Positions 51,483-60,749 of a stretch of 64,000 nucleotides of DNA are shown one piece after another. The notes below the pieces were generated by a model. The model did not search any database, was not told the DNA's origin, and was given only the letters and a program-made list of their open reading frames with translations. Made by a program: the position numbers and the translations under genes. Location: the NCBI GenBank assembly GCA_050247515.1, contig JBFWUB010000017.1:1-64000 (forward strand). The letters run 5' to 3'. Source of the DNA: RAM1 sp050247515. Lineage in GTDB: Bacteria > Pseudomonadota > Gammaproteobacteria > Burkholderiales > Burkholderiaceae_C. Positions within the stretch are counted from its first letter, which is position 1; each line of letters begins with the position of its first letter.

Positions 51483-53912
51483 CTAGGGAATGCGATGGTG
51501 CCAGTAGCGTTGCGCGGTGTGCCGGCGGCATTGCACGGCCTGCGGCGCGTCAGACCGCCACAGCGCGGCACCACAGCGCGGCGTGTCCGCCACCCGGATG
51601 CCGCGCTCGGCATACCGCTGCATGACCACCGGTGCCGGGTGGCCAAAGCGGTTGCGGTAACCCACCTGCGCCAGCGCCACGGCCGGTTGCACCGCGTCCA
51701 GAAAGGCCGGGCTGGACGATGTCTTGCTGCCATGGTGCGGCACCAGCAGCATGTCGGCGGCCAGATGGGCGCCGGCCATGACCAGCGCCTGCTCCTGCGG
51801 TTGCTCAATGTCGCCCGCCAGCAGGGCCACCGCGCCGCCAGCGCCATCCACGCCGGCCGCAGCCTGGATGCGCAGCACGCAGCTCAGCGTGTTGGGCTTG
51901 CCGCCCGCGGCCAGCGCGCCGGGGGCGGGGTACAGCACTTCAAACCGCACGCCGTCCCATTGCCATCGCTGGCCGGCCTGGCACGGCACCACGGGCCGCA
52001 GGGCCTGCAGTTCGTGCCCCGGTTCGATGGAGCCCAGTACCTGCGCCTGCGGCTGCTGGGCCAGCACGGCCACCGCGCCGCCGGTGTGGTCTGCGTCGCG
52101 GTGGCTGAGCATGAGCACGTCCACGCGTTCATCCAGCGCGCGCAGCAGCGGCACCAGCACGCGGTGGCCGGCGTCGCTTTCGGGGCCGTAGCGCGGGCCG
52201 GCGTCGTACACCAGCGTGTGCGCGGCCGTGCGCACGATGACGGCATTGCCCTGGCCCACGTCAGCCGCCAGCAACTCGAACGCGCCCGGCGCCGGTCGCG
52301 GCGGCTGCCACAGCAGCACCGGCAGCAGCAGCGGCAGGCCCAGCAGCCGCATCGGCCAGGGCCAGCGCAGGGCCAGCACCACGCCGCCCAGCACGCCCGC
52401 CGCGCCAGCCCACAGCGGCGGCGCGGCCACCGACACCGCCGCATATGGCAACGCCGCCATCCACGCCAGCACCACCGCCAGCGCCTGCACGGCCAGCGCG
52501 GCGGCGTCCCACAGCGGCGGCGCCAGCACACCCAGCAGGGCCAGCGGCGTCACCAGCAGCGTCACCCAGGGGATGGCCAGCAGGTTGGCCACCAGCCCAA
52601 CCACCGACGCCTGGCCGAACAGCAGCAAGGTCAGCGGCGTCAGGGCCAGCGTCACCACGGCCTGCTCGCGCAACAGGGCGCGCACGTGGTGCGCCGCGCC
52701 CCGCGTCCGCCCGGCCGGCCCGGCGTCGGTGGCAAACAGCACGCCCACCGCCACAAAGCTCAGCCAGAAGCCCGGCTGCAGCAGCGCCCACGGATCCAGC
52801 GCCACCACCACGGCGCAGGCCAGCAACCACACCAGCGGCCAGGGCCAGCGCAGCCCCGCAAAGCGCAACGCGGCCACCGTGGCCAGCATCCACACCGTGC
52901 GCTGCGCGGGCACGCCAAAGCCGCTGAACAGCGCATAGCCCGTGGCCAGCAGCAGCCCGCCGGCCAGCGCCGCATGCTGGGCCGGCAACGCCAGGCACAG
53001 CCGCGGGCTGCGCCGCCACAGCCAGCCCACCATGGCCGCCGCCACCCAGGCAAACAGGGTGATGTGCAGGCCCGAGATGCTCATCAGGTGCGCCACGCCC
53101 GTGGCGCGAAACACGTCCCAGTCAGCCCGGTCGATCGCGTTCTGGTCGCCCGTGACCAGCGCCGCCACAATGCCGCCCCGCTGGCGGTCGTCCACCCGCG
53201 CCAGGATATCGTCGCGCACCGCCTGGCGGGCCTGCTCCACCGGGTGCTGCCAGGTCATACCCAGGCGCTGCGGCGGTGCGTCGCGCGGCCCGGCGCGCAC
53301 ATAGCCCGTGGCCTGCACGCCCTGCTCCCACAGCCAAAGCTCGTAGTCGAATCCATGCGGGTTCAGGTGGCCGTGCGGCGCCTTCAGCCGCACCGTCATC
53401 TGCCAGCGCTCGCCGGCGCGCAGGTCGGCTGGCTGGCGTGTCAGCTCGCCGCTGCCGATGCCGCCGTACCAGGCCAGTTGCACTCGCGGCGGCAGGCGTA
53501 CCTCATCCGCCCCCAGCCAGGCCGATTCCACCGCCAGGCGAAAGCGCAGGCCGGTGTCGTTGCGCTGGGGCATGGCGGCCACCACGCCGGTCACCCGCAG
53601 GTCGCGGCCCTCCAGCGCGGGCGCCAGCGCCTGGGCGGCAAAGGCCTGGGCCCGCCAGCCGCAGCTGCCGGCACCGGCCAGCAAAGCGCCGGCCAGGGCC
53701 AGCAGCACGGGCCAGGGGGTTGCGAGCCGTCTGGAGGCCGACACCACCAGCAGCGCAACGCCCGCCACGGCAAAAGCCATGTACACGGCCAGCGGCCACA
53801 GCGCAGGCTGCTGCAGCTGCACGGCTGCGCCCGCCACGCTGGCGCCCAGCACGGGCGCGATCAGCGCCGTGCCGCCCTCCCTGGGTGCTTGTATGCCTGG
53901 CATGGCGAGCAT
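51483..53912 (-). CDS. comEC: DNA internalization-related competence protein ComEC/Rec2
   Basis: 809 residues from ATG 53912 (ATG 53903 is the alternative). An N-terminal DUF4131 part carries the first helices and an OB-like loop domain (about 95-190). The Competence domain with many membrane helices covers about 225-520, starting near GVAHLMSISGLHITLFAW. The metallo-beta-lactamase domain at the C terminus has LLAADVGQGNAVIVR, MLSHRDADHTGG (metal ligands) and VPHHGSKTSSS. It forms the DNA-uptake channel. It separates the two amidoligase gene groups and is divergent from the large transglutaminase gene. Confidence 0.94.
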   Translation of the reverse strand: MLAMPGIQAPREGGTALIAPVLGASVAGAAVQLQQPALWPLAVYMAFAVAGVALLVVSASRRLATPWPVLLALAGALLAGAGSCGWRAQAFAAQALAPALEGRDLRVTGVVAAMPQRNDTGLRFRLAVESAWLGADEVRLPPRVQLAWYGGIGSGELTRQPADLRAGERWQMTVRLKAPHGHLNPHGFDYELWLWEQGVQATGYVRAGPRDAPPQRLGMTWQHPVEQARQAVRDDILARVDDRQRGGIVAALVTGDQNAIDRADWDVFRATGVAHLMSISGLHITLFAWVAAAMVGWLWRRSPRLCLALPAQHAALAGGLLLATGYALFSGFGVPAQRTVWMLATVAALRFAGLRWPWPLVWLLACAVVVALDPWALLQPGFWLSFVAVGVLFATDAGPAGRTRGAAHHVRALLREQAVVTLALTPLTLLLFGQASVVGLVANLLAIPWVTLLVTPLALLGVLAPPLWDAAALAVQALAVVLAWMAALPYAAVSVAAPPLWAGAAGVLGGVVLALRWPWPMRLLGLPLLLPVLLWQPPRPAPGAFELLAADVGQGNAVIVRTAAHTLVYDAGPRYGPESDAGHRVLVPLLRALDERVDVLMLSHRDADHTGGAVAVLAQQPQAQVLGSIEPGHELQALRPVVPCQAGQRWQWDGVRFEVLYPAPGALAAGGKPNTLSCVLRIQAAAGVDGAGGAVALLAGDIEQPQEQALVMAGAHLAADMLLVPHHGSKTSSSPAFLDAVQPAVALAQVGYRNRFGHPAPVVMQRYAERGIRVADTPRCGAALWRSDAPQAVQCRRHTAQRYWHHRIP

Positions 53913-53944
53913 TGTCCACGGACTGGTCCCACCGTCATCACCAC

Positions 53945-53980
53945 TGGCTCGGACCTTGCCTATGGCTCGGACCTTGCTAG
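53945..53980 (+). repeat. Two tandem 18-base units before the large transglutaminase gene
   Basis: TGGCTCGGACCTTGC occurs at 53945-53959 and again at 53963-53977, a period of 18 bases with 15 of 15 identical. The pair lies in the 78-base gap between comEC and the divergent DUF2126 transglutaminase gene, ending 10 bases before that start codon. It may duplicate a promoter or ribosome-binding element, or be a binding site. Confidence 0.7.
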
Positions 53981-53990
53981 TATCTGCCGC

Positions 53991-56900
53991 ATGTCCATCC
54001 ATGCCGCCCTGAACCACGTCACCCACTACAAGTACGACCGCCCGGTGAATCTGGGGCCGCAGGTCATACGACTGCGACCGGCGCCGCATTGCCGCAGCAA
54101 CGTCATTTCGTACTCGCTCAAGGTCGAGCCTGCGGGCCATTTCATCAACTGGCAGCAAGACCCTTTTGCCAATTACCAGGCGCGCCTGGTGTTCCCGGAG
54201 AAAACCACCGAATTCAAGGTCACGGTGGACCTGGTGGTCGAGATGGCGGTGTACAACCCGTTCGACTTTTTCCTGGAGCCCGAGGCCGAGAACTTCCCGT
54301 TCAAGTACGCGCCCATGGTGCGCGAAGAGCTGGCGCCCTACCTCAGCACCGCGCCCATGACGCCGCTGGTCAAGGCCTACCTGGACAGGATCGACCGCAA
54401 GCCGCGCCGCACCATCGACTTCCTGGTGGGGCTGAACCAGCAGGTGGCGCGCGACATCAAGTACCTGATCCGCATGGAGCCGGGCGTGCAGTCGCCCGAG
54501 GAAACCCTCAAGCTGGCCAGCGGCTCGTGCCGCGATTCGGGCTGGCTGCTGGTGCAGCTGCTGCGCCACATGGGCCTGGCCGCGCGCTTTGTGTCGGGCT
54601 ACCTGATCCAGCTGGTGCCCGATGTGAAGTCCCTGGACGGCCCCAGCGGCACCACGGTTGACTTCACCGACCTGCACGCCTGGTGCGAGGTGTATCTGCC
54701 CGGCGCGGGCTGGATCGGGCTGGACGCCACCTCGGGCCTGATGGCGGGTGAAGGCCACATCCCCCTGGCCTGCACGCCCCAGCCCTCGGGCGCCGCGCCC
54801 ATCGAGGGCGGCGTGGACAAGGCCGAGGTGGACTTTGCCCACCACATGGTGGTGACGCGCATCCATGAATCGCCGCGCGTGACCAAGCCCTACACCGAAG
54901 AGCAATGGGCCAGGGTGCTGGCCCTGGGCGACGCGGTGGACGCGCAGCTGCAGGCTGGCGACGTGCGCCTGACCATGGGTGGTGAGCCCACCTACGTGGC
55001 GGTGTCCGACCGTGATGCGCCCGAGTGGAACACCGACGCGCTGGGCCCCACCAAGCGCGGCTACGCCACCGAGCTGGTGCACAAGCTGCGCGCCGAATAC
55101 GGCGACGGCGGCTTTCTGCATTTTGGCCAGGGCAAGTGGTACCCCGGCGAGCAGTTGCCGCGCTGGGCGCTGTCGATCTGCTGGCGGGCCGACGGCCAGC
55201 CGGTGTGGCGCAACCCGGCCCTGTTTGCCGACGAACGCGACGCCCACCACTACACCAGCGAAGACGCGCGCCGCTTTGCCGAGACGCTGGCCGGCAAGCT
55301 GAACCTGAGCAGCCGCTTCATCCAGCCCGGCTATGAAGACGTGTTCTATTACCTGTGGCGCGAGCGCCGCCTGCCGGTCAACGTGGACCCGTTTGATTCG
55401 CGCCTGGACGACGAGCTGGAACGCGCCCGCCTGCGCCGCGTGTTCGAGCAGAAGCTGGACAGCGTCGTGGGCTACGTGCTGCCCCTGCAGCCCAACCCGC
55501 AGCCCGCGGCTGGCTCGGGGCCGCGCCTGGCCGGCAGCCTGTGGAGCACCGGCCCCTGGTTCTACCGCGACGAGCGCATGTACCTGATTCCTGGCGATTC
55601 GCCCATGGGTTACCGCCTGCCGCTGGATTCATTGCCCTGGGTCAGCAAGGCCGACTACCCCTACCTGATCGAGCAGGACCCGACCGCGCCGCAGGGGCCG
55701 CTGCCCGCCGCGGCCGCGCTGCAGGCCCGCTATGCCACCGCGCCTGCGGAGGCAGGCGCAGGCGTGGCAGGCCACGGCCTGCCCTACCTGGCCGGTGCCA
55801 GCGCCCCGGGCGAGGCCCAGCGCATCCACCAGGGCGGGCCGGGCCAGCCGGGTGGCCCGGGCGCGCCCAACGCGCGCGCGCCCGGCCAGCCCGAGCCAGA
55901 CGGCTTCATGCAGCCGCCCACGCGGTTTGAATCCGCCCACGGCTACACCCGCACCGCGCTGTGCGTGGAGGCGCGCGACCCGCGCCGTGCCAACGGTCCG
56001 AAGGCGGAGCAGATCGGCAGCAAGCACGGTGTGCTCTACGTCTTCATGCCACCGCTGGCGCGGCTGGAGGATTACTTGGACCTGCTGGCCGCCATCGAGG
56101 CCACGGCCGAAACCCTGGGCGTGAAGATCGTGCTGGAGGGCTACCCGCCCCCGCGCGATGCCCGCCTGAAGCTGCTGCAGGTCACGCCCGACCCGGGCGT
56201 GATCGAGGTCAACATCCACCCCGCGCACAACTGGCGCGAACTGGTGGCACACACTGAATTCCTCTACCGGGCCGCGTTTGAATCGCGCCTGTCGGCGGAA
56301 AAATTCATGACCGACGGCCGCCATACCGGCACCGGCGGCGGCAACCATTTCGTGATGGGCGGCGCCACCCCCGCCGACAGCCCGTTCCTGCGCAAGCCCG
56401 AACTGCTGGCCAGCCTCATCCTCTACTGGCACAACCACCCGTCCTTAAGCTACCTGTTCAGCGGCATGTTCGTGGGCCCCACCAGCCAGGCGCCGCGCGT
56501 GGACGAGGCGCGCAACGACCAGCTGTACGAGCTGGAAATTGCCCTGCGCGAGATCGAGCGCAACCGCGAAGAGTTCGGCCAGGACATGCCGCCCTGGCTG
56601 GTGGACCGCACGCTGCGCAACATCCTGATCGACGTGACCGGCAACACCCATCGCAGCGAGTTCTGCATCGACAAAATGTACTCGCCCGACTCCGCCACCG
56701 GCCGCCTGGGCCTGCTGGAGCTGCGCGCGTTCGAGATGCCGCCCCATGCCCGCATGAGCATCGTGCAGCAGCTGCTGCTGCGCGCGCTGATTGCGCGCTT
56801 CTGGAAGGCGCCCTACAAGGCCCCCGCCACCCGCTGGGGCACCGAGCTGCACGACCGCTTTTTGCTGCCCACCTTCGTCAAGATGGACCTGAACGACGTG

Positions 56901-57521
56901 CTGGCTGAAATGCGCGAGGCCGGCTACGCATTTGACACCGCCTGGTTTGCGCCGCATTTCGAATTCCGCTTCCCGCTGGTGGGCGAAGTGCAGTCGCGCG
57001 GCATCGAGCTGACGCTGCGCAATGCGCTGGAACCCTGGCATGTGATGGGCGAGGAAGGCGCGCCGGGCGGCACGGTACGCTATGTGGATTCCTCGCTGGA
57101 GCGCATCGAGGTGCGCGTGACCGGCCTGAATGAAAGCCGCTATGTGGTCACCGTCAACGGCCATGCCCTGCCCATGCAGTCCACCGGCACCATGGGTGAA
57201 TTTGTGTCCGGCGTGCGCTACAAGGCCTGGAACCCGCCCTCGGCGCTGCACCCCACCATCGGCGTGCATGCGCCGCTGACGTTCGACATCGTGGACACCT
57301 GGATGAAGCGCTCGCTGGGCGGCTGCCAGTACCACGTGGCCCACCCGGGCGGGCGCAACTACGACACCTTCCCGGTGAACGCCTACGAGGCTGAAAGCCG
57401 CCGCATGGCGCGCTTTTTCCGCATGGGCCACACGCCGGGCCAAATGGACGTGCCGCCGGCCACGATCAACGTGGCAGGCAGCCGTGAATTCCCGTTCACG
57501 CTGGACCTGCGAAAGAGATAA
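53991..57521 (+). CDS. Large transglutaminase-family protein with DUF2126
   Basis: 1176 residues from ATG 53991; the frame is open far upstream, but that part is antisense to comEC. An N-terminal bacterial transglutaminase-like half begins IHAALNHVTHYKYDRPVNLGP. The core has Cys 180 (ASGSCRDSGWLL), His 229 (FTDLHAWCEVY) and Asp 245 (GLDATSG). The C-terminal half is DUF2126 (from about residue 330, TMGGEPTYV, to the end), with VMGGATPADSPFLRKPELLASL (in part) and GTELHDRFLLPTFV. A Gly/Pro/Ala-rich linker (about 590-640) breaks DUF2126. It probably cleaves amide or peptide bonds opposite to the ligase pair. Confidence 0.92.
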   Translation: MSIHAALNHVTHYKYDRPVNLGPQVIRLRPAPHCRSNVISYSLKVEPAGHFINWQQDPFANYQARLVFPEKTTEFKVTVDLVVEMAVYNPFDFFLEPEAENFPFKYAPMVREELAPYLSTAPMTPLVKAYLDRIDRKPRRTIDFLVGLNQQVARDIKYLIRMEPGVQSPEETLKLASGSCRDSGWLLVQLLRHMGLAARFVSGYLIQLVPDVKSLDGPSGTTVDFTDLHAWCEVYLPGAGWIGLDATSGLMAGEGHIPLACTPQPSGAAPIEGGVDKAEVDFAHHMVVTRIHESPRVTKPYTEEQWARVLALGDAVDAQLQAGDVRLTMGGEPTYVAVSDRDAPEWNTDALGPTKRGYATELVHKLRAEYGDGGFLHFGQGKWYPGEQLPRWALSICWRADGQPVWRNPALFADERDAHHYTSEDARRFAETLAGKLNLSSRFIQPGYEDVFYYLWRERRLPVNVDPFDSRLDDELERARLRRVFEQKLDSVVGYVLPLQPNPQPAAGSGPRLAGSLWSTGPWFYRDERMYLIPGDSPMGYRLPLDSLPWVSKADYPYLIEQDPTAPQGPLPAAAALQARYATAPAEAGAGVAGHGLPYLAGASAPGEAQRIHQGGPGQPGGPGAPNARAPGQPEPDGFMQPPTRFESAHGYTRTALCVEARDPRRANGPKAEQIGSKHGVLYVFMPPLARLEDYLDLLAAIEATAETLGVKIVLEGYPPPRDARLKLLQVTPDPGVIEVNIHPAHNWRELVAHTEFLYRAAFESRLSAEKFMTDGRHTGTGGGNHFVMGGATPADSPFLRKPELLASLILYWHNHPSLSYLFSGMFVGPTSQAPRVDEARNDQLYELEIALREIERNREEFGQDMPPWLVDRTLRNILIDVTGNTHRSEFCIDKMYSPDSATGRLGLLELRAFEMPPHARMSIVQQLLLRALIARFWKAPYKAPATRWGTELHDRFLLPTFVKMDLNDVLAEMREAGYAFDTAWFAPHFEFRFPLVGEVQSRGIELTLRNALEPWHVMGEEGAPGGTVRYVDSSLERIEVRVTGLNESRYVVTVNGHALPMQSTGTMGEFVSGVRYKAWNPPSALHPTIGVHAPLTFDIVDTWMKRSLGGCQYHVAHPGGRNYDTFPVNAYEAESRRMARFFRMGHTPGQMDVPPATINVAGSREFPFTLDLRKR

Positions 57522-57575
57522 TTCGACCGCCCTTTATTTCGACTAAAATTCGTCTTTATTTAGCCGGAAAACGCC

Positions 57576-57827
57576 ATGGACGCATTACTTTCCACCCGCA
57601 GCATCGGCATCTCCGATTTGCGCGAAGCACCTGCCAAGGCTTTCGCCGACGCGGGTGACGAGGCCGTAGTCGTGCTCAACCACAACCGCCCGGCGGGCTA
57701 CATCGTGTCCACCCAGCTGATGGCCCATCTGCTTGACCAACTGGCAGACCGGGCCGTGACAGACAAGGCGAGGGAGCGGGTCGCAACCCTGCACAAGGCC
57801 CGCAAGATCAGCGTCGATGAGCTATGA
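57576..57827 (+). CDS. Type II antitoxin, Phd/YefM (StbD-like)
   Basis: 83 residues. The N-terminal RSIGISDLREAPAKAFADAGDEAVVVLNHNRPAGYIVS (in parts) is the Phd/YefM DNA-binding and dimer domain. The C-terminal helix region, DQLADRAVTDKARERVATL, should wrap the toxin. An AT-rich stretch with TTTATTTCGACTAAAATTCG (57534 region) lies upstream, a plausible promoter/operator. The toxin gene overlaps its 3' end by 11 bases, so both are translated together. Confidence 0.88.
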   Translation: MDALLSTRSIGISDLREAPAKAFADAGDEAVVVLNHNRPAGYIVSTQLMAHLLDQLADRAVTDKARERVATLHKARKISVDEL

Positions 57828-58098
57828 GCTGGCGATTCACCCCGAAGCCGAACGGGAATGGGCACGGCTGGACGAAAGCGTCAAGCGCCGGTTCAGGCAA
57901 AAGCTTGTGCGCGAGCGGCTGCTACAGCCCCGTGTAGCCAAGGACGCTCTGCATGGCTTGCCCGACTTCTACAAGATCAAGATCACGGCGCCGCAGTACC
58001 GCGTCGCTTACCACGTCAATGACGTTCTGAAACGGGTCACCCTGGTGGCCGTGAGCAGCAGGGACGATGTTCATGCGCTGCTGCGCCAGCGCGCATGA
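57817..58098 (+). CDS. Type II toxin RelE/StbE family
   Basis: 93 residues. MSYELAIHPEAEREWARLDESVKRRFRQKL, then KDALHGLPDFYKIKITAPQYRVAYHVND and VTLVAVSSRDD (in parts), follow the RelE/ParE fold, with basic Arg and Lys residues for mRNA contact. RelE toxins cleave mRNA on the ribosome. It follows the StbD-like antitoxin and stands alone between the two amidoligase loci, in the same direction as both. Confidence 0.9.
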   Translation: MSYELAIHPEAEREWARLDESVKRRFRQKLVRERLLQPRVAKDALHGLPDFYKIKITAPQYRVAYHVNDVLKRVTLVAVSSRDDVHALLRQRA

Positions 58099-58161
58099 CC
58101 CGTCGTTGGCATGCAACATGCGCATGGCCTGCGACCTTGGGCAATGTGACAATAGGATGAC

Positions 58162-60747
58162 GTGGACAAACGCAACGATTCGGTCGACTCCCTTTTTGCC
58201 GCCGACGCCCAGGAAGCCCCTGCGGATCTGGCGGCGGCCCTGGCGCCGCCCGCCGCCGCCGGGCATTTTGATGAGCTGCGGGGCAGCGTGGGCGCCACGG
58301 CCAGCGCGCCGCTCACGCCGCACTGGGCCCGCTTCTTTGAAAACCTCGGCCGCGAAGGCTTCAACGACCTGAACCGCCGCACCGTCAACCTGGAACGCCA
58401 GGTGCGAGACAACGGTGTTACCTACAACGTCTATGCCGACGCCAACGGGCCGCAGCGCCCCTGGTCGCTGGACCTGTTCCCGCTGATCATTTCCCCCGAC
58501 AGCTGGCGCCGCATTGAAGCCGGCGTGCTGCAGCGTACCCGCCTGCTGGACAGCATCATGGCCGACGTGTACGGCCCCCAGCAACTGCTGGCCGGCGGGC
58601 TGCTGCCCAGCGCGCTGGTGCAGGGCCACCCCGGTTACCTGCGCGCCATGCATGGCGTGCCGCCCGTGGGGGGCACACACCTGCACATCGCGGCCTTCGA
58701 TCTCGCGCGCGGCGCCGACGGGCACTGGTGGGTGGTGTCGCAGCGCACCCAGGCGCCGTCCGGCCTGGGCTACCTGCTGGAAAACCGGCTCATCACCTCG
58801 CGCCTGTTCCCCGAGGCCTTTCGCGACATGCACGTGCAGCGGCTGGCGGCCTGCTACCGCGCGCTGGTGGACGGCCTGCGCCAGATGAGCCCGGGCGGCG
58901 CCGACGCGCGCATCGTGCTGCTCACGCCCGGCCCCTACAACGAAACCTACTTCGAGCACGCCTACCTGGCGCGCTACCTGGGCCTGACCCTGGTGGAAGG
59001 CGGCGACCTGACCGTGCGCGACCAGCGCCTGTACCTCAAGACGCTGCAGGGCCTGCAGCCGGTGCACGGCCTGCTCAAGCGGCTGGATGATGAATTCCTG
59101 GACCCGCTGGAGCTGCGCAGCGATTCGCGCCTGGGCGTGCCTGGCTTGCTGCAGGCCATCCGAGCGGGCAATGTGCTGGTAGCCAATGCGCCGGGCTCGG
59201 CCTTCCTCGAATCCACCGCCCTGCTGGGCTTTTTGCCGGCGCTGTCGCGCCACCTGCTGGGCGAGGAGCTGAGCCTGCCTTCGCTGGCCACCTGGTGGTG
59301 CGGCGAACGCGCCGCCATGGAGGCCGTGCTGCCGCAGTTGCCTGAAAGCGTCATCAAGCCCACCTGGCCGGGTGGCGACATGTCCGCCGTGCTGGGCCGT
59401 TCGCTGTCGCGCCGGGGGCTGGATGAATGGGCCGGGCGCATCGTGCGCCAGGGCGACGAACATACCGTGCAGGCTTACATGCCGCTGTCACAGATGCCCA
59501 CCTGGAAGTCTGATCTTTCGGGCGAGCACATTGCGCCGCGCTCCGTGCTGCTGCGCGTGTTTGCCGTGAGCGACGGCGCGCAATCCTGGCGGGTACTGCC
59601 CGGCGGACTGGCGCGCCTTGCCAGCGCCGACCACGAAATTGCCTCCATGCAGCGCGGCGGCAGCAGCGCCGACGTCTGGGTGCTCACCGACGGCGAGGTG
59701 GACACCACCACGCTGCTGGCGCACGACCAGCCCGGCCCGGCCGTGACCCACCGCAGCGGCCTGGTCACCAGCCGCGCCGCCGAGAACCTGTTCTGGCTGG
59801 GCCGCTACACCGAGCGCACCGAAAACTCCATCCGCCTGGCCCGACTCATCCTGGAATGCCTCAACGGCGAGGATCAATCCTCCCAGCCGCTGCTCGTCTG
59901 GCTGGGTGAACTGGCCGTGCGGCACGCGCTGGTGCTGGAGGGCGTGCCGGCGGCCACCCATGCGCGGCGCGTGTTCGAGCGTTCCCTGATCGCCGCGCTG
60001 GCCGATACCGAGCACGCCACCAGTGTGGGCTACAACCTGCGCTCGCTCAAGGCCGCGGCGTCGGCCGTGCGCGAACGGCTGTCGCAGGAGCAATGGAACG
60101 TCATCGTGCGCGCCGAGACCGAGTTCTTCCGCCAGTGCGCCATCTGCACCGAGGACGGCGACTATTCGCCGGTGGAAGCCATGCGCATCCTGGACACGGT
60201 CAATGGCTACACCGCCGCCATGACGGGCGCGCAGACCGACCGCATGTCGCGCGACGACGGCTGGCGCCTGCTGTCCAGCGGGCGGCACATCGAGCGCCTG
60301 GGCTTTCTGGCATCGGCGCTGGCGCGCGGCTTCGAGACCGGCGCGGTGTTTGACGAAGGCGGCTTCGAGGCCGTGGTGGCGCTGTTTGACAGCACCATCA
60401 CCTTCCACTCGCAATACCAGCAGCGCCACGACGTGCCCGCGCTGGTGGATCTGCTGGTGATCGACCGCGACAACCCCCGTTCGCTGGGCTGGGTGGCGCA
60501 GACGCTGCGCGGGCGCCTGGCCAAGCTGGAGGGCACGGCCGCCGGCGAAATACCCGACATCGCGCAAACCGTGCCCGACCCCAAGGCCTGGACGCTGGAG
60601 GCCCTGTGCACGCGCGATGCCGACGGCCGTTACACGGCGCTCATCAACGAGCTCGAACGCTGCGCCAGCGCGGCCTGGCGCCTGTCGGACGCGTTGAGCG
60701 CACGCTACTTCACGCATTCAGATCCGCGCCAGAGCTTGGGAGCCTGA
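58162..60747 (+). CDS. Fused circularly permuted ATP-grasp and alpha-E protein
   Basis: 861 residues from GTG 58162, with AGGA upstream. The N-terminal part (about 60-520) is the DUF404/407 ATP-grasp type: DNGVTYNVYAD, RPWSLDLFPLIIS, GGTHLHIAAFDLARG and LLTPGPYNETYFEHAYLARYLG (in part), with the Gly-rich nucleotide region less clear. The C-terminal part (about 533-850) is alpha-E: SRAAENLFWLGRYTERTENSIRLARL (in part). The separate pair at 48950-51412 has the same two domains, so this is a paralogue in fused form. It is directly followed by a small transglutaminase gene. Confidence 0.9.
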   Translation: MDKRNDSVDSLFAADAQEAPADLAAALAPPAAAGHFDELRGSVGATASAPLTPHWARFFENLGREGFNDLNRRTVNLERQVRDNGVTYNVYADANGPQRPWSLDLFPLIISPDSWRRIEAGVLQRTRLLDSIMADVYGPQQLLAGGLLPSALVQGHPGYLRAMHGVPPVGGTHLHIAAFDLARGADGHWWVVSQRTQAPSGLGYLLENRLITSRLFPEAFRDMHVQRLAACYRALVDGLRQMSPGGADARIVLLTPGPYNETYFEHAYLARYLGLTLVEGGDLTVRDQRLYLKTLQGLQPVHGLLKRLDDEFLDPLELRSDSRLGVPGLLQAIRAGNVLVANAPGSAFLESTALLGFLPALSRHLLGEELSLPSLATWWCGERAAMEAVLPQLPESVIKPTWPGGDMSAVLGRSLSRRGLDEWAGRIVRQGDEHTVQAYMPLSQMPTWKSDLSGEHIAPRSVLLRVFAVSDGAQSWRVLPGGLARLASADHEIASMQRGGSSADVWVLTDGEVDTTTLLAHDQPGPAVTHRSGLVTSRAAENLFWLGRYTERTENSIRLARLILECLNGEDQSSQPLLVWLGELAVRHALVLEGVPAATHARRVFERSLIAALADTEHATSVGYNLRSLKAAASAVRERLSQEQWNVIVRAETEFFRQCAICTEDGDYSPVEAMRILDTVNGYTAAMTGAQTDRMSRDDGWRLLSSGRHIERLGFLASALARGFETGAVFDEGGFEAVVALFDSTITFHSQYQQRHDVPALVDLLVIDRDNPRSLGWVAQTLRGRLAKLEGTAAGEIPDIAQTVPDPKAWTLEALCTRDADGRYTALINELERCASAAWRLSDALSARYFTHSDPRQSLGA

Positions 60748-60749
60748 CC

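Noticed and set aside
51372..53990. The long upstream part of the 2049-codon frame ahead of the DUF2126 transglutaminase
   Set aside because: It is antisense to comEC and part of the ATP-grasp gene, Arg/His/Gln-rich and without a domain. The real protein starts at ATG 53991 with a clean transglutaminase N terminus.
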